In this document: piece by piece, positions 49,526 through 61,544 of the stretch
Layout of the letters: each line of letters starts with the position of its first letter
Numbering within the stretch: position 1 is the stretch's first letter
Origin: Silene conica
Taxonomy: Eukaryota; Streptophyta; Magnoliopsida; Caryophyllales; Caryophyllaceae
Direction: 5' to 3'
Length of the DNA: 64,000 nucleotides
Assembly: GCA_029255685.2 (NCBI GenBank)
Contig: CM055317.2
Span: 19,414,501-19,478,500 of the forward strand
Notes under the pieces: generated by a model
What the model was told of the DNA's origin: nothing
The model's input: only the letters and a program-made list of their open reading frames with translations
Databases searched by the model: none
Made by a program: the position numbers and the translations under genes

Positions 49526-50409
49526 TTATTGAATTTCAATATTGTTGCACTGCATTATGATATTAAAAGGACAAAATCAGCGAAGTGTAGCTAACATCAT
49601 TTGAAGCAGAATTCAGAAATATATGAGAGATGATTGAAGATTAAGAGATGCTGAAAAAAATTACGACTCCAGGCGCAGAATTCGGAAGGCGAAATTTACA
49701 AACTAACAAAGCACATTTAGATGAATATCAGCAATCTGATCACATTACTACGAAATCATGCAGAAAATATTACTCGTTAGAATCGATCGAATTTTCAAGA
49801 CCGGTTATCCGTAGAATGTAATTGTTAGGTAAATTAATCTTCCGTAATTTATACCGAATTTGTCAAAATTCATCAAACAGACGGTAATTCAAAAAATAAG
49901 TTGTGACGGATATATCCACTAATACGTACACTATCAAATTTTGTGTGGAAGAAGCTGCAATTATTATTTATCATGATTGATGCGTCTACTAATACGTACA
50001 CTATCAAGTTTTGGTAAAAAGAAATACATATACTATCAAAATTTGCAAGAAAAATACTTACAGTACTAAGTTTCAGAGCATCAAAATTAATAATGAACAA
50101 AAAAAATCGCATTATACAGAAATTACAACGTACCTGATCACTTATTCTCAATTTAATCTACACGAATTAAATTCTTGATAGAGGGATTGATGGAGTTTTA
50201 ATGTAGAAGGGGATTTGAGTAGGGTTTTAAAAGAGGTTTTGAGAAACTGGGGTTACGTGAAACTGTAATTTTTTGAATTTCAATTTTTGTTTTTTTGTTT
50301 TTTTTCTTTTGGTAATGGGTCGGGTTATTAGGGTTGGGTAGTGGATCAGGGCTGGGTATTGGGTATGAGGTAGTACCTCTGATGTACCTTCCTATTTCTC
50401 GTTAAACAT

Positions 50410-50973
50410 TATTTGCTTTATCTCACACCTTTCTTTTTCTGAGGTGTCATCTATTTATTTATTTATTTTTTAATTAGTATAAATTTTGTGCTATAACAAC
50501 GTAATTTCTAGATTTAATTTATAAAGAGTTGTCTTTAATAAAATTATTTGTATAAATTAACTATACTTTTAGTTTAATGTAATAAATGGTACTAATACAA
50601 TATTAGTAAGAGATATAAAATAAAATTATTACCATCAGAAGGTATTTTAAGTCAAGTTATTAAACTATTATTATTATTATTATATATATATTTACTATTA
50701 AGATCATTTATGGCATTAATAATACATTTATGTTAGATGTAAATTCTAATTAAAACGCGTATTAGCCTTGTAAAGAAAACCGCTAAAAATAATATGTATA
50801 TATGTATTTACGCTAGAGATTGAGAATGTAATGAATCTGGAATTATTATATTATTAAGAAGGTAAGAAATTTGCGAGATAATTTAGATAGAAGGTAAACA
50901 AGTTTTTTCTCATTCTCAATTTTTTTTTCATAAAAATTATTTCGGATGAGATTAACTTAATTTAATACTCTTA
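50410..50973. other. AT-rich spacer
   Basis: Very AT-rich DNA with TTA/TAT runs at 50680-50700. There is no coding signal. It ends in the TTA target copy of the next Tourist element. Confidence 0.45.
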
Positions 50974-51270
50974 GGCTTCGTTTGGTTGCCATACGGGAAT
51001 TAATTTCCCATGATTTTGCAAAACACGTGAATTGTCCAATTCATGTGAATTGCCTAAAATCCGTTTGATTGACATCCTGGAATTGGATTGACACATGAGT
51101 TTCCAATTACCTAGAGGGCCCTAGGTAATCAACTTCCTCCATAATGGAGGAGTTGGAAGTTCATAGGAAAAGGAAAATCCCATGATTTGGAGTAACCAAA
51201 CATCTTCATTTTTTCCAAATCATGGGATTTCCCAATTCACCCATTTTTATAGTGGCAACCAAACGAGTCC
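50974..51270. mobile_element. Tourist-like MITE, second copy
   Basis: A 297-bp element. GGCTTCGTTTGGTTGCCA at left pairs with TGGCAACCAAACGAGTCC at right (two mismatches). It is flanked by TTA at 50971-50973 and 51271-51273. The internal palindrome CCTCCATAATGGAGG is shared in form with the copy at 2267-2560. Confidence 0.85.
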
Positions 51271-51539
51271 TTAGTTAATGAGAAAAAAACTTTTATAGTC
51301 ACTTAAATGCAATTTTTTATGTATTTGTCCAAGCCTAAATTTCTTTTTACCAATTTGTTCAAAGATAAGCTTTTTTTCACCAGTTTGTCCATAATTGTTA
51401 ACTTTTTTTTTTTTTTTACCAATTTGTCAATTTGGCTAAAAAACGTTATTTTACCTTATTTCACCATAATTTATACGAGTATGTATTAACAAATCACTAA
51501 TAAAGTTTCACAAATAGATCAAACAATAAAGTTAAGATA

Positions 51540-51743
51540 TTTCCCCGTTTCATTCATTTGTTTACCTTCGGTTATAGCATAAATACCATGAAAAGAGGAG
51601 GAGACCAACTATTAGATGACAAGTGAAGTAAATTGAGTGTGAATTATCTAATTGCCCATTAAAGAGATCCCTAAAATAAAAACGTAAACAATTACTAAGT
51701 TATCTCAAAATAAAATCGGTAAACAAATACGGGATTAAGGAAG
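51540..51743. mobile_element. Stowaway-like MITE in the P450 promoter region
   Basis: About 204 bp flanked by TA (51538-51539, 51744-51745). The left end TTTCCCCGTTTCATTCATTT then GTTTACC pairs imperfectly with the right end GGTAAACAAATACGGGAT then TAAGGAAG. It ends 46 bp before the P450 start codon, so it must supply part of the promoter or 5' leader. Confidence 0.7.
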
Positions 51744-51789
51744 TATCAAACTCAGCCTACATCGCAATTAAGATACACAAGTACACAAC

Positions 51790-54439
51790 ATGGAATATAT
51801 AAACACACATTTGATCCAAGCAATCAACACACTGTACCAAAACTACACACATCCATATACAATGGAATACCTAAATTGGTTTGTATTAGCAATAACTGTT
51901 TTAGTTCTTATTGCTACATTACAATTACATCATCACGTTTCTAAAAAATACAATAAAAATAAGAACAATAGACCTCCATGTCCTCCAACTCTTCCCATTA
52001 TAGGTCACCTTCATATGCTAAAACAACCCCTTCACAAAACCCTCCATGAATTATCAACCAAACATGGCGGAGTCCAAATGCTAAAGCTCGGAACACGTAA
52101 CATGCTCCTTATTTCTTCGCCTTTGGCCGTCGAAGAATGCCTTGTGAAAAATGATGCCATTTTCGCTAATCGTCCTGATACTCTTGTAGGAAGACTTTTA
52201 CATTACAATAACACTTCCATGGCGTTTTCGCCTTACAATGACCATTTTCGGACCCTTAAGCGGCTTATGACTCAAGAAGTGTTTTCCTCAACCCAAATCC
52301 TTCGATTTTCGGCCATTAGGCAAGATGAGGTTCGGTTACTTGTTGAGGATTTATGGCAAGGGACTGAAGCTAAGTTGGTGAAGGTTGATTTGAATAGATG
52401 TTTTAATGATCTTGCGCTTAATATCATGACCAGAATGACGGCTGGGAAGAGGTTTGTTTAACACAAAGATATAGGACGTCAACGGATGATACCGCGTTTT
52501 TATGTCACTTCCTTTTACGAATTACATAAGCCCAACACATAGGAAAAAAATGAGGGTCGTATTACTAAATGTCAACTACCTTAGTTGGTAAAGTCATCAG
52601 AATGAGGATTCAAATCCCTTCAGCATCAGAATCGCCCCTGTGGCTTATTTTACACCCAAAAAAATAAATAAGACCTTGGTTCATCAATCATGACGGAGTA
52701 TGAACTTCGTCTCAAATCGTATTGCTCATTTCCTCTATAAATTAATTGCTGATAATTTATTTTCTTTTGTAAGAAGTGTGTACATTAGTCAACATATTTT
52801 TGCAACAACTCTGTTATTATCATTATACCTCTAGTTGTCCTTTTCCGAAGTTTAAATCTAACAGGTCTGATCTGTACCCAGTAAATGCTTAATGTAGGTG
52901 GGCGACAATGCTAGGGCGTTACCGGTGATACAGAGCTTTGGTACTACCTTCTCATTCCCTATTATAAGATCCATCATTTTAATAATGGATCCTGCATGTT
53001 ATATATGAGAGGGTGGTATCGAAACTCAGTATCACCGATGACCCCATCTCATTATCTCATTCTCAATCATAAGACGATATCAAAGTAGTAATTAATCTAC
53101 TGTTATTAGGCTAAGCCGGAAGTAACTACGCCTCAAACTACATTTTCAATTAAGTCCAAATATGTCATCTTGGTAAAAGGTTTAACTAACCTAATGTATA
53201 TAGTTCATAGGCTATCACGTCTATCTAGAGGATTTAGCGGTGCATACCAAAGATTACCATCGCAATGCAAGGTGAATTGTTTATATGAAAAACACATTAA
53301 AAAGAGTAGTGTGGTACTTAACATGATGAATTTCAGGTACTATGGAAAAGGGGTGGACTCTAAGGAGGCAGAGCAATTTGCGAAGCTAGTAAAGGAGGGA
53401 TCGGTGTTGAGTGGAGCTGGAAATCCAGGAGATTATATACCCTTTTTTAAGTGGCTGTTTCGCGGTCATGAGAAAGCCATGGTCGCATGGATGTACAAGA
53501 CTGATTGCTTCTACCAACGGCTTCTTGATGAACGTAAAGGAATGACCACCAACGACATGGGCACTACTCCTTCTACTACTACTACTAAGGCTATCATTGA
53601 TGTTCTTATTTCGGCTCAAGAGCAAAACCCTAATTTCTTCACTAATGATGTCATTAAGGGTATGATTATGGTATGTATTATCCACTTCATCAAGAAGGCC
53701 ACCTACTCTCATTTGAATTTGTATTCCGTCAGTATTAAATTTACCCTTATTAACGTACATATATAAGCTAATGACAAGTACCTGAAGTACATGATATTGC
53801 AAATAAATATAGGTACTAGTACTAGCTGGGGCACACACAACGGCTGCGACAATGGAATGGGCCATGTCACTTCTACTAAACCACTCGGAAGCCTTGCATA
53901 AGGCCCAAGAAGAAATTGAAGCCGTCGTAGGACGTGATCGCCTTATTAACGAAGACGACATATCCAAACTACCTTACCTTCAAAATGTAATCAACGAGAC
54001 TCTTCGCTTATATCCACCAACACCATTGCTTCTTCCACACGAGTCATCGGAGGATTGCACCATTTGTGGTTACGACGTTCCCAAAGGAACCATGTTGATG
54101 GTTAGCTTATGGACCCTACACCGCGACCCAAAGTATTGGAGCGAACCAGAAACGTTTGTTCCGGAGAGATTTGAAGGAAAGGAAGGTGACACAATGTATA
54201 GGCTTATACCCTTTGGGCTTGGAAGAAGGGCATGCCCTGGTTATGCTATGGGTAAACGAGCTGTTGGGTTGATACTTGGGTCATTACTTCAGTGCTTTGA
54301 TTGGGAGAGGCCTGGTCCCGAATTGATCGATATGGGTCAATCTAGTGGGATCACAATGCCAAAAAATGTGCCCTTGGGAGCTTTCTGCAAAGTTCGTCCC
54401 TCAATCCATAAATTGATTTCAAAAGAAAAACGAATGTAG
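51790..54439 (+). CDS. Cytochrome P450, CYP81-like
   Basis: Three exons (51790-52451, 53337-53670, 53813-54439) in matching phases give 540 aa. An ATG 24 codons downstream would give 516 aa, nearer the family norm, and either may be used. It has an N-terminal membrane anchor (LNWFVLAITVLVLIATL), the proline hinge PPCPPTLPIIGHLH, the ETLR pair of helix K (394-397), PERF (449-452) and the haem loop PFGLGRRACPG with Cys473. The C-terminal CFDWERPG and the overall text fit the CYP81 family, ER-bound oxygenases of isoflavonoid, lignan and indole metabolism. The I-helix motif reads AGAHTT rather than AG(T/A)(D/E)T(T/S): His340 (codon 53834-53836) replaces the conserved acid. Intron 1 holds a SINE-like copy and a foldback MITE. 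Confidence 0.93.
52570..52665 (+). mobile_element. tRNA-derived SINE-like element in P450 intron 1
   Basis: A box TTAGTTGGTAAAGTC (52581-52595) and B box GATTCAAATCC (52607-52617) are closely spaced and followed by a short body ending in an A-rich tract. They match Pol III promoter consensus. The copy is short and diverged; no target duplication was found. Confidence 0.55.
52918..53045. mobile_element. Foldback MITE, copy 1, in P450 intron 1
   Basis: Two arms of about 60 bp pair almost end to end: GTTACCGGTGATACAGAG at left against the complement of GTCATCGGTGATACTGAG at right. A short AT loop lies near 52978. A relative lies just downstream of the gene. Confidence 0.6.
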
Positions 54440-54469
54440 TATTTGGATAGGAGTCATAGGACATCAATA

Positions 54470-54600
54470 ATACGTCGATTGAGTGATATCGAACCTCGAT
54501 ATCATTCTCTCACACATTCTTATACTGGTATATGGGTATGGTTTTCATATTGAATTCAAGAGGGTGATATTGAGATTCAATAGTATTTGATGACGTCATC
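54470..54600. mobile_element. Foldback MITE, copy 2, in P450 3' flank
   Basis: Arms carrying TGATATCGAACCTCGATATC and, as complement, TCAATATCACCCTCTTGAAT pair imperfectly. Shared words with the intron copy (GAGGGTGATAT, GATACC-like, CTCTCA) place both in one family. It begins about 30 bp after the P450 stop codon, so it may lie in the 3' UTR. Confidence 0.5.
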
Positions 54601-55065
54601 TCATTTTCCATCTGAATAATTGAAAATGAAATTGGAACTGTTTAAGGTTATAGAGACCATTGGAACATTGCCGGACTGGATTAGCCATGGTTAACCAAAT
54701 CTCCAAAATCGACGCAACTAACAGTCAACCAACAAGCCCATTTTTGGTAACATGATCTTGAAATGGAGACAACTAATACCCAACCAACAAACTCAAATGT
54801 AACACAGTTTAAATTGAGCATACCAAATCCTGATTTTGGCGGTCTAACCCCCAAATAATTGATTATTATACACTGTGATATAACACATCGAAAACAATCT
54901 CAACACAAATAACTATCCAATCCCGAATGCAATCAAATTCATAATAGTCGAGATCATGATTCAAACTGACCAAACCAACTATTTACCAAGTTAATTACAA
55001 TAGACTTGTTATGTCACCCAAAAAATCAATCGACTTGTTAACCAATTTATATCGAGCGATTATCG
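54601..55065. other. Spacer between P450 and Copia element
   Basis: Low-complexity AT-rich DNA with several CAACCAACAA words. No coding signal was seen. Confidence 0.4.
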
Positions 55066-55070
55066 AAAGT

Positions 55071-55289
55071 TGTAAAATATTGTATTCAACACATTATAGA
55101 AGAGAAATCAGAGAAATCTTATTAGTGTAATATTGTATTTTGTATATTGTAAAAGTACATAATGATCATGAATATAAGGGTATATATAGAAGATACTTGT
55201 AACTAACTCTTAGCTAATAACTAACTTTATAACAACTTATTAACTAACTTCTAACTCTAGTATATAACTAACTATAGTTATATCTAATA
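55071..55289 (-). repeat. Copia 3' LTR
   Basis: A 219-bp LTR. On the coding strand it begins TATTAGATATAAC and ends TTTTACA. It is nearly identical to 59953-60173, with a 2-bp deletion in the TATTAG region near 55115. Confidence 0.93.
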
Positions 55290-55290
55290 T

Positions 55291-55299
55291 ACCCCCTTC
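55291..55299 (-). other. Copia polypurine tract
   Basis: On the minus strand GAAGGGGGT lies just before the 3' LTR, where plus-strand DNA synthesis is primed in LTR retrotransposons. Confidence 0.75.
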
Positions 55300-55329
55300 A
55301 AGCTAGAGATTATTAAGAATTAATCCTAG

Positions 55330-58300
55330 CTTGTGAACAAAGAATTGATGCTGATCAGCCTCAAGAGCCTTTGTTATAATGTCAGCAGTTTGTATACCAG
55401 TTCTGATGTATTTAGTCTGCAAAAATCATGTTTCTTGTTTCTCTCTTACATAGTGACAATCAATGCTCAAACGTTTTGTACGCTCATGGAAAACTGGGTT
55501 TGCTGAGATATGTATGGCTGCCTTGTTGTCACAGTATAATGGTATAGGTTTTGATACTTCCATTCTGAGATCCTATAACAGTCTGTCAATCCAGACTAGT
55601 TCAGATGTTGCAAATGATAAGCTTCTGTATTTTGATTCAGCAGAACTTTTGCTGATGGTAGGTTGCTTTTTTGTTTTCCATGAAATCAATGAGTCTCCCA
55701 AGAATACACAATACCCACTTAATGATCTGCAAGTAAACTGGCATTGCCCCCAATCAACATCACTATAAGCAGTGACAGCTGATGTATTGCTAGATTTATA
55801 AAACAAACCAGCATTAATAGTTCCTTTGAGATACTTAACCACATGAAGACCAGCTTGCAAATGAGGTAATAACCTAGGCTGACTTACAAACTGACTAAGA
55901 TGTTGAACAGAATAAGAAAGATCTGGCCTTGAGAGATTTAAATAAAGCAATCTCCCAATTAATCTTCTATATTGTTCAGGATCTTCTAGCACCCTTCATC
56001 AATAGAGAGTTTCAATCCTTTCTGTAGAGAAAAAGATGCGGCGTTGCATTCCTCCATTTGTAAATCCTTCAAAATGTCTAAGATATATTTCCTTTGATTC
56101 ACCATTATCCCAGTGTGATTCCTGGATATTTCTAAACCCAAAAAGTACCTCATCAAACCAAGGTCTTTAATTGAAAACATGTCATCCAAACCTTTCTTTA
56201 TCCTGCTAATTTCTTCAATAGATGTTCCTGTCAACAGGATGTCATCTACATATACCAGCAGCACAGTAAAGGCTTGTGTTTGAGTGTCATATTTGGTGAA
56301 TAAAGAATAGTCTTCTTTTGATTGAACATAACCATCCTGAACAAGGAATTTGGTTAATTCCTTGTTCCATTGCCTTGATGCTTGTTTCAAGCCATACAAT
56401 GATCTTGTTAGCTTACAAACTAAGCCATCTGCAACACTATATCCTTCTGGAACCTTCATGTACACCTCTTCATCAAGGTGTCCATGAAGGAATGCATTGT
56501 TAACATCTAACTGGTATAGTGACCAGTCTTTCATAGCAGCAACAACCAAAAGGGTTCTGACTGTTGTTAACTTTGCAACATGAGAGAACATGTGCTTGAA
56601 ATCCCTATCTTTGATTTGGTTGAACCCTTTTGCAACCAAACGAGCTTTGAATCTTCCAATGGATCCATCTTGCTTGTATTTAATTTTGTATACTCATTTA
56701 CAGCCTATAGGTTTCTTTCTTTTAGGCAGTGGTACCAATTCCCAAGTTTGGTTAGTTTCAAGGGCTTGTATTTCATTCTACATTGCTTGAACCCATCTTG
56801 CATCAGGTTGAGCTTCAGAATATTTATAAGGTTCTGGCTCTTTTAAAACATTAGCCAAAGAAGCAATATAATCACTGTCAAATTCATGAAGTTCATTCAA
56901 TATAGTAGCCTACAAAGCTGTTGCAGAATGTTGAACAGGTCATTTTTGCTGACATTGGAATCCTTTAAGTTTGGTACTAAGCTGCTTTGGACGAGTAGAT
57001 CTTCTAATAGTATCATAAAAAGTAGAAGGAATATGAATATATATCAGATTGTGTGACTATATGATCTTGTGCAACATGAAGATCAGTAGGCACATCAGAA
57101 ATAGACTGATCAATATCAGCATCAGAATTGTTCTGAATATGGTCTTCTGTTGTAGCAGGAGAAATAATACCAGAATCATCAGAAAGAATTTTTTCTGTTG
57201 AGTCATGATGTACAATATTTGTTGATAAAACTGGATTCACCAGGCTGGTTGTAGTAATTTGCAGATCTGGTGTGGACAAATTTTGGAAATAGAACTCTTG
57301 TTCTCTGAAAATAACATCCCTGCTGACAAATACTTTATCTAACAGTATATCATAGAGTCTATAACATTTATGATTGTGAGGATATCCTATAAACACACAA
57401 TGTCTAGCTCTATTGCCAAATTTGTCAGAAAATGTAGGTGACATAGTAGCATAACAAACACAACCAAACACTTTGAGATTATCATAGGAAGGAACATTGC
57501 CAAAAAGAAGCTCAAAAGGAGTCTTGTTATCAATGATAGGAGAAGGCATCATGTTAATTAAGTAGGTTGCAGTTAATAAACAGTCACCCCGGAATTTTAT
57601 AGGTAAGTTAGCTTAAATTTTGAGGGCTCTAGCAGTTTCAAGAAGATGTCGATGTTTTCTTTCAACTCTCTCATTCTGTTGGGGAGTTCCAACTATGCTG
57701 GTTTGATGAAAAATCCCTTTTGATTTGAACAAACCTGAACAATAATGTTGCAAGAACTCTGTTCCATTATCTGATCTAATAATTTTAATATTCTTAGCAA
57801 AATGATTATAGATATAAGCAAAGAAATCATTCATCAAACCAGGAACTTGATCTTTGTTTTGAAAAAGAATAGTCCATGTATTCCTTGAGTGATCCTCTAA
57901 TATAGTTAAAAAATACTTTGCACCAGACATGGAGGGTATCTTATAAGGACCCCAAACATCAACATGTATTAAATCAAAGCAAGAAGAAACTCTCTTATTA
58001 CAAGAATGAAAAGGCAGTCTATGATGCTTTGCAGGGATACATGTTTGACATGGAAAATCTTGATTACTTACATTGTGAACATTACGAATGAATTTGAATC
58101 TATTAAAAGACATATGACCTAATCTGCTATGCATTAAAGAAAGTTTGTTAGGCATTACAACAGTATTGTTACTAGAAGAAGATGTATTCAAACATTAGTC
58201 AAGCTTTTGATGAACAAGATTATCAAGTTTCTTGTGCAAGGAAGTTTCTGTTTTAGATTGAAATCTAGACAGATCTCCAATTCTTCTCCCTGTAGCTACA

Positions 58301-59859
58301 ACTTTCTTACTTGAAAGGGCCTGAAACAGACACTGATTGTGAGTGAAAGTAACAGATAAGGAATTATGATCAATTAACTTTCCAACAGACATTAGATTTT
58401 GTCTAAAATCAGGAATATAGAAGACATGATAAAGCTTAAGATTATCAGTGAGAAAAATAGTTCCATACTTTTGAACATACTTGACTGAGCCATCAGGTAA
58501 ACCAACCTTTACAGGTACTTTAAAACTCTTTATATCATGTAAAAGATCAAGTTTATAAGTCATATGGTCAGATGCGCCAGTATCAATGATCCAATCTTGT
58601 ATTAGTTTTGATTGAAAAACATTATTAACAGAAGAAATTGAAGAAGAATAGAGTATACCAGCAAAATGATTAGATGACAGTCCAGATTGTTGGTTACCAA
58701 TTCGTTGAAGCAGTTGCTCAACCACTGATGATATAATACCATCTAAAATAGCTGGAGAAACTTCCTGTGAAGAAGAATCAACAGAAGCTACAGCAGCTAA
58801 GACATCATCTTCAAGAGGAGATTCAAGACAAATATTGTCAACATTATTTGCAGCCCTGGCCTTGTAACATCAGTAGTATTTGAGGAGCTTGACTTGGAAT
58901 TCTTGCCTTTATTTTTATGCTTATCACCAGGAAAACCCTTGACAAGGAAACAATTGTCTGGATTATGACCAAACTTATTGCAATGTGGACATTTATTCAA
59001 ACCAAAACATTTGTCTTTGGTATGTTCTTTTTTCACAATGGTCACAAAATTTCACATTGTTATCAGTTTTAGTAACTGATGAACTAGTTTTCTTTTGATC
59101 AATAAACTTATAAGTAGCATAGGCATTAACTTCAGTAAGATTACTGGCAGTATCAGTAATCTGCTTTTGCCTTTCAATTTTCTGCAGAAAACCTAAAGCC
59201 TTGTTAATATAAGGCAGAGGTTCCATTGAGAGAATTTGTGACCTGACTGTATCATATCCACCATTTAAACCCATTAAAAATTGAATGAGTTTAGCAGTGT
59301 TTTCTATGTCAATGATTTTCTTGACCAATGAACAAGAACATTGATCAATCTTTCCACATGAACATGATGGAATAGGATCTAATCCATCTAAACTTTCCCA
59401 TAAGCTCTTCATTTTTCCATACTAATCCCCCAGGGAAGAGTTCTCTTGTGAAACTGCTTCTAATTCCTTCTTTAATTGATAAATTTGCAGAGCATTTGCC
59501 TGCCCATACCGTTCCAGAAGTTCAGACCACAACTCAGAAGCAGAATTCACATATTTCATATTTTCTTTGATTGGTTTTACTAAAGAATTTAGCAACCACC
59601 TCTTAACCATGAAATCACGCCTTATCCATTGAGTGTGTTTCTTATCAGTCTTGAATGGCTTGGTGAAAGTTTCATCAATGAAGCAATCCTTGTTCTTTGA
59701 AACCAAAGCCATGAAAGCATCTCTTCTCCAACCCATGAAATCATGTCCATTAAATGGGGTGGTAACAAGACTGGCAGTAGGTTGCTCAGATTGAGCCAAG
59801 AACAAGGGATCATCATAATATTTATAAGAAGGAGGAGTAGTAGTATCCGGATTAGGCAT
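55330..59859 (-). pseudogene. Copia Gag-Pol polyprotein, broken
   Basis: From 59859 downward the frame gives Gag (MPNPDTTTPPSYKY start), a zinc knuckle CPHCNKFGHNPDNC near 58970, protease DTGASDH near 58580, an integrase zinc region (HSRLGH, CQTC) with core motifs HVDVWG and SDNGTEF, reverse transcriptase with YVDD near 56250, and RNase H with a DVDWGQC strand and KSSAESKYR helix. Breaks seen: TAG at 59422-59424 in Gag, a shift near 59000-59045, stops near 58195 and 57613, shifts near 57010 and 56640, and stops near 55990 and 55573. Every domain is present, so decay is by small lesions only. Confidence 0.9.
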
Positions 59860-59943
59860 GATGATTTAGAAAAAATTGATATGTAGCGGAAGCGTGTTAA
59901 AGAGGAATAAAAATAGATGAAAAAAATCAGAATCGTAATTCAA

Positions 59944-59952
59944 CTGATACCA
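59944..59952 (-). other. Copia primer-binding site
   Basis: TGGTATCAG on the minus strand, directly next to the 5' LTR, matches the 3' end complement of initiator Met-tRNA, the usual Copia primer. Confidence 0.85.
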
Positions 59953-60173
59953 TGTAAAATATTGTACTCAACACATTATAGAAGAGAAAACAGAGAAATC
60001 TTATATTAGTGTAATATTGTATTTTGTATATTGTAAAAGTACATGATGATCATGAATACAAGGGTATATATAGAAGATACTTGTAACTAACTCTTAGCTA
60101 ATAACTAACTTTATAACAACTTATTAACTAACTTCTAACTCTAGTATATAACTAACTATAGTTATATCCAATA
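59953..60173 (-). repeat. Copia 5' LTR
   Basis: A 221-bp LTR beginning TATTGGATATAAC and ending TTTTACA on the coding strand. It carries the promoter of the element; a TATATA stretch lies near 60066-60072. Confidence 0.93.
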
Positions 60174-61544
60174 AAAGTCCAATATTTACGAAAGCCTTCC
60201 AATAGTTGTTTGTTTAGGAGTTTTTTGGGATATAATTTGAGCATGAATTATAAGATAGTATAGGTATTTAAGTTTACTTAGGAGTAAAGTCATTATCTTT
60301 TTATTTTGAAAAATCGAAATCTGATGTCCTATAAATACTTCCGTCATGATGAAGTTAACTCTAAAACATATGTTGTAACATCCCGTATTTTCGTAAATAT
60401 TATTTTATTGATTTTAAAGTATTTTCCGGAATATAATAATATTTTATTAATAAATCGTAAATCTTATTTTATGTTTTCCGTTATGTTCCTTCTTAAGAAT
60501 ATTTAATTCTTAAGATGTTCACTTGGCATCTCATTTCCCGACTTGAGTCCGTTTCCCAAACAAATAAAACCCGACTCAAGTAAAAAGGTAAAAGGACAAC
60601 AAAACCCTACTTAAGCCCCTTCTTCATCGACATATGCTTTTTCACAAACACCATTCACTGTAACTTTACAAACCTCCATTTCCTCCATTTTCTCAAGCTT
60701 AAAATCAACATCTCGACCCCTTCCAGAACTCGTATCAAGGTAAGCTTTACTTTTTCGAAATCCTCTCGAGATTTGCAAGCTTCCCATCTCTTTCAATTTC
60801 AAATTCCTTGAAGTCGAAAAAGAGGTTGTTTTTCCCCAAATCCGTTTTAAGCTTAAAATGTAAAACCCCTCGCGAAAGCGGAAATAATAAACATACAAAG
60901 TACTAAAAATGAAGCGGAATTAAAACTTTTCAACATAACTAAACATGCGAGGTGTCCTACTACAAAATTGAAACATAAATAAGTATATAAGTGTAATATA
61001 AAAGCAGCCCGGGATGGCACATCCCTACAGGCACTCAAGAAATGAAATGTAAATCTAAAGTCTAGCTAACGTAAAAGTGTAGTTCAATCGATAAAGGATC
61101 ATCGCTCGCTAGCTCCATGCAACCCCTCTGCCAACCTGTCATGTACCTACATACATGTAAACATGTACGCCACAATCAGTGGGGAATGACTAGAGTTCTC
61201 CTAGCCACCTTTTGTAACGACATGTAACACAGAAATACACAACATACTCCAACATATATAAAACATGTGAAGCATACAAATCTCAATATTTGAATCTCAA
61301 GTCAACATGCAAATACTATGCAAGGCTCTCAACCAACTTCGGAAACTATTTGGAAGGAGAGCCGGTTTCCCTTCCGGTTGCCCGGCCGGGGGGTCTTTTA
61401 ATCCAAACCATTTACGAAACTAGCCCAAGAGTCATCCAATGCCTTGGATGAACAGTTCTAAAATCAATACACTATATCCATCAATAATCAACAGCAACAT
61501 CTGACACCGTACCCTTACTAGGCAAGCAGATGCAAAACAGCAAG

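Larger units (their letters stand above)
45717..50400. mobile_element. MULE-like element carrying gene fragments and repeat arrays
   Basis: A 9-bp direct repeat GTTAAACAT flanks the element (45708-45716, 50401-50409). Just inside, the ends pair over about 34 bp with roughly 24 matches, sharing GGTACATC and GGTA.TAC blocks. A 9-bp duplication with diverged inverted ends is the signature of Mutator-like elements. No transposase with the usual MULE motifs was found. The 4.7-kb interior holds a broken two-exon gene on plus (45987-47320), ATGCTC-rich arrays, two coding-like exons on minus (48612-48987), and small palindromes. It may be a Pack-MULE-like copy or a decayed autonomous one. Confidence 0.72.
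55071..60173 (-). mobile_element. Ty1/Copia LTR retrotransposon
   Basis: A full-length 5.1-kb element. Two LTRs of about 220 bp (55071-55289, 59953-60173) differ by about five substitutions and one 2-bp gap by eye. The 5-bp duplication AAAGT flanks the element (55066-55070, 60174-60178). The primer-binding site TGGTATCAG abuts the 5' LTR and a GAAGGGGG polypurine tract precedes the 3' LTR, both on the minus strand. Gene order Gag, protease, integrase, RT, RNase H is Copia. The LTR starts TA rather than TG on the coding strand, in both copies. Stops and shifts make it inactive now, though the insertion is young. Confidence 0.95.

Noticed and set aside
53386..53967. 193-aa minus-strand open frame across P450 exons 2 and 3
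   Set aside because: Antisense to well-supported P450 coding sequence and crosses its intron; no domain.
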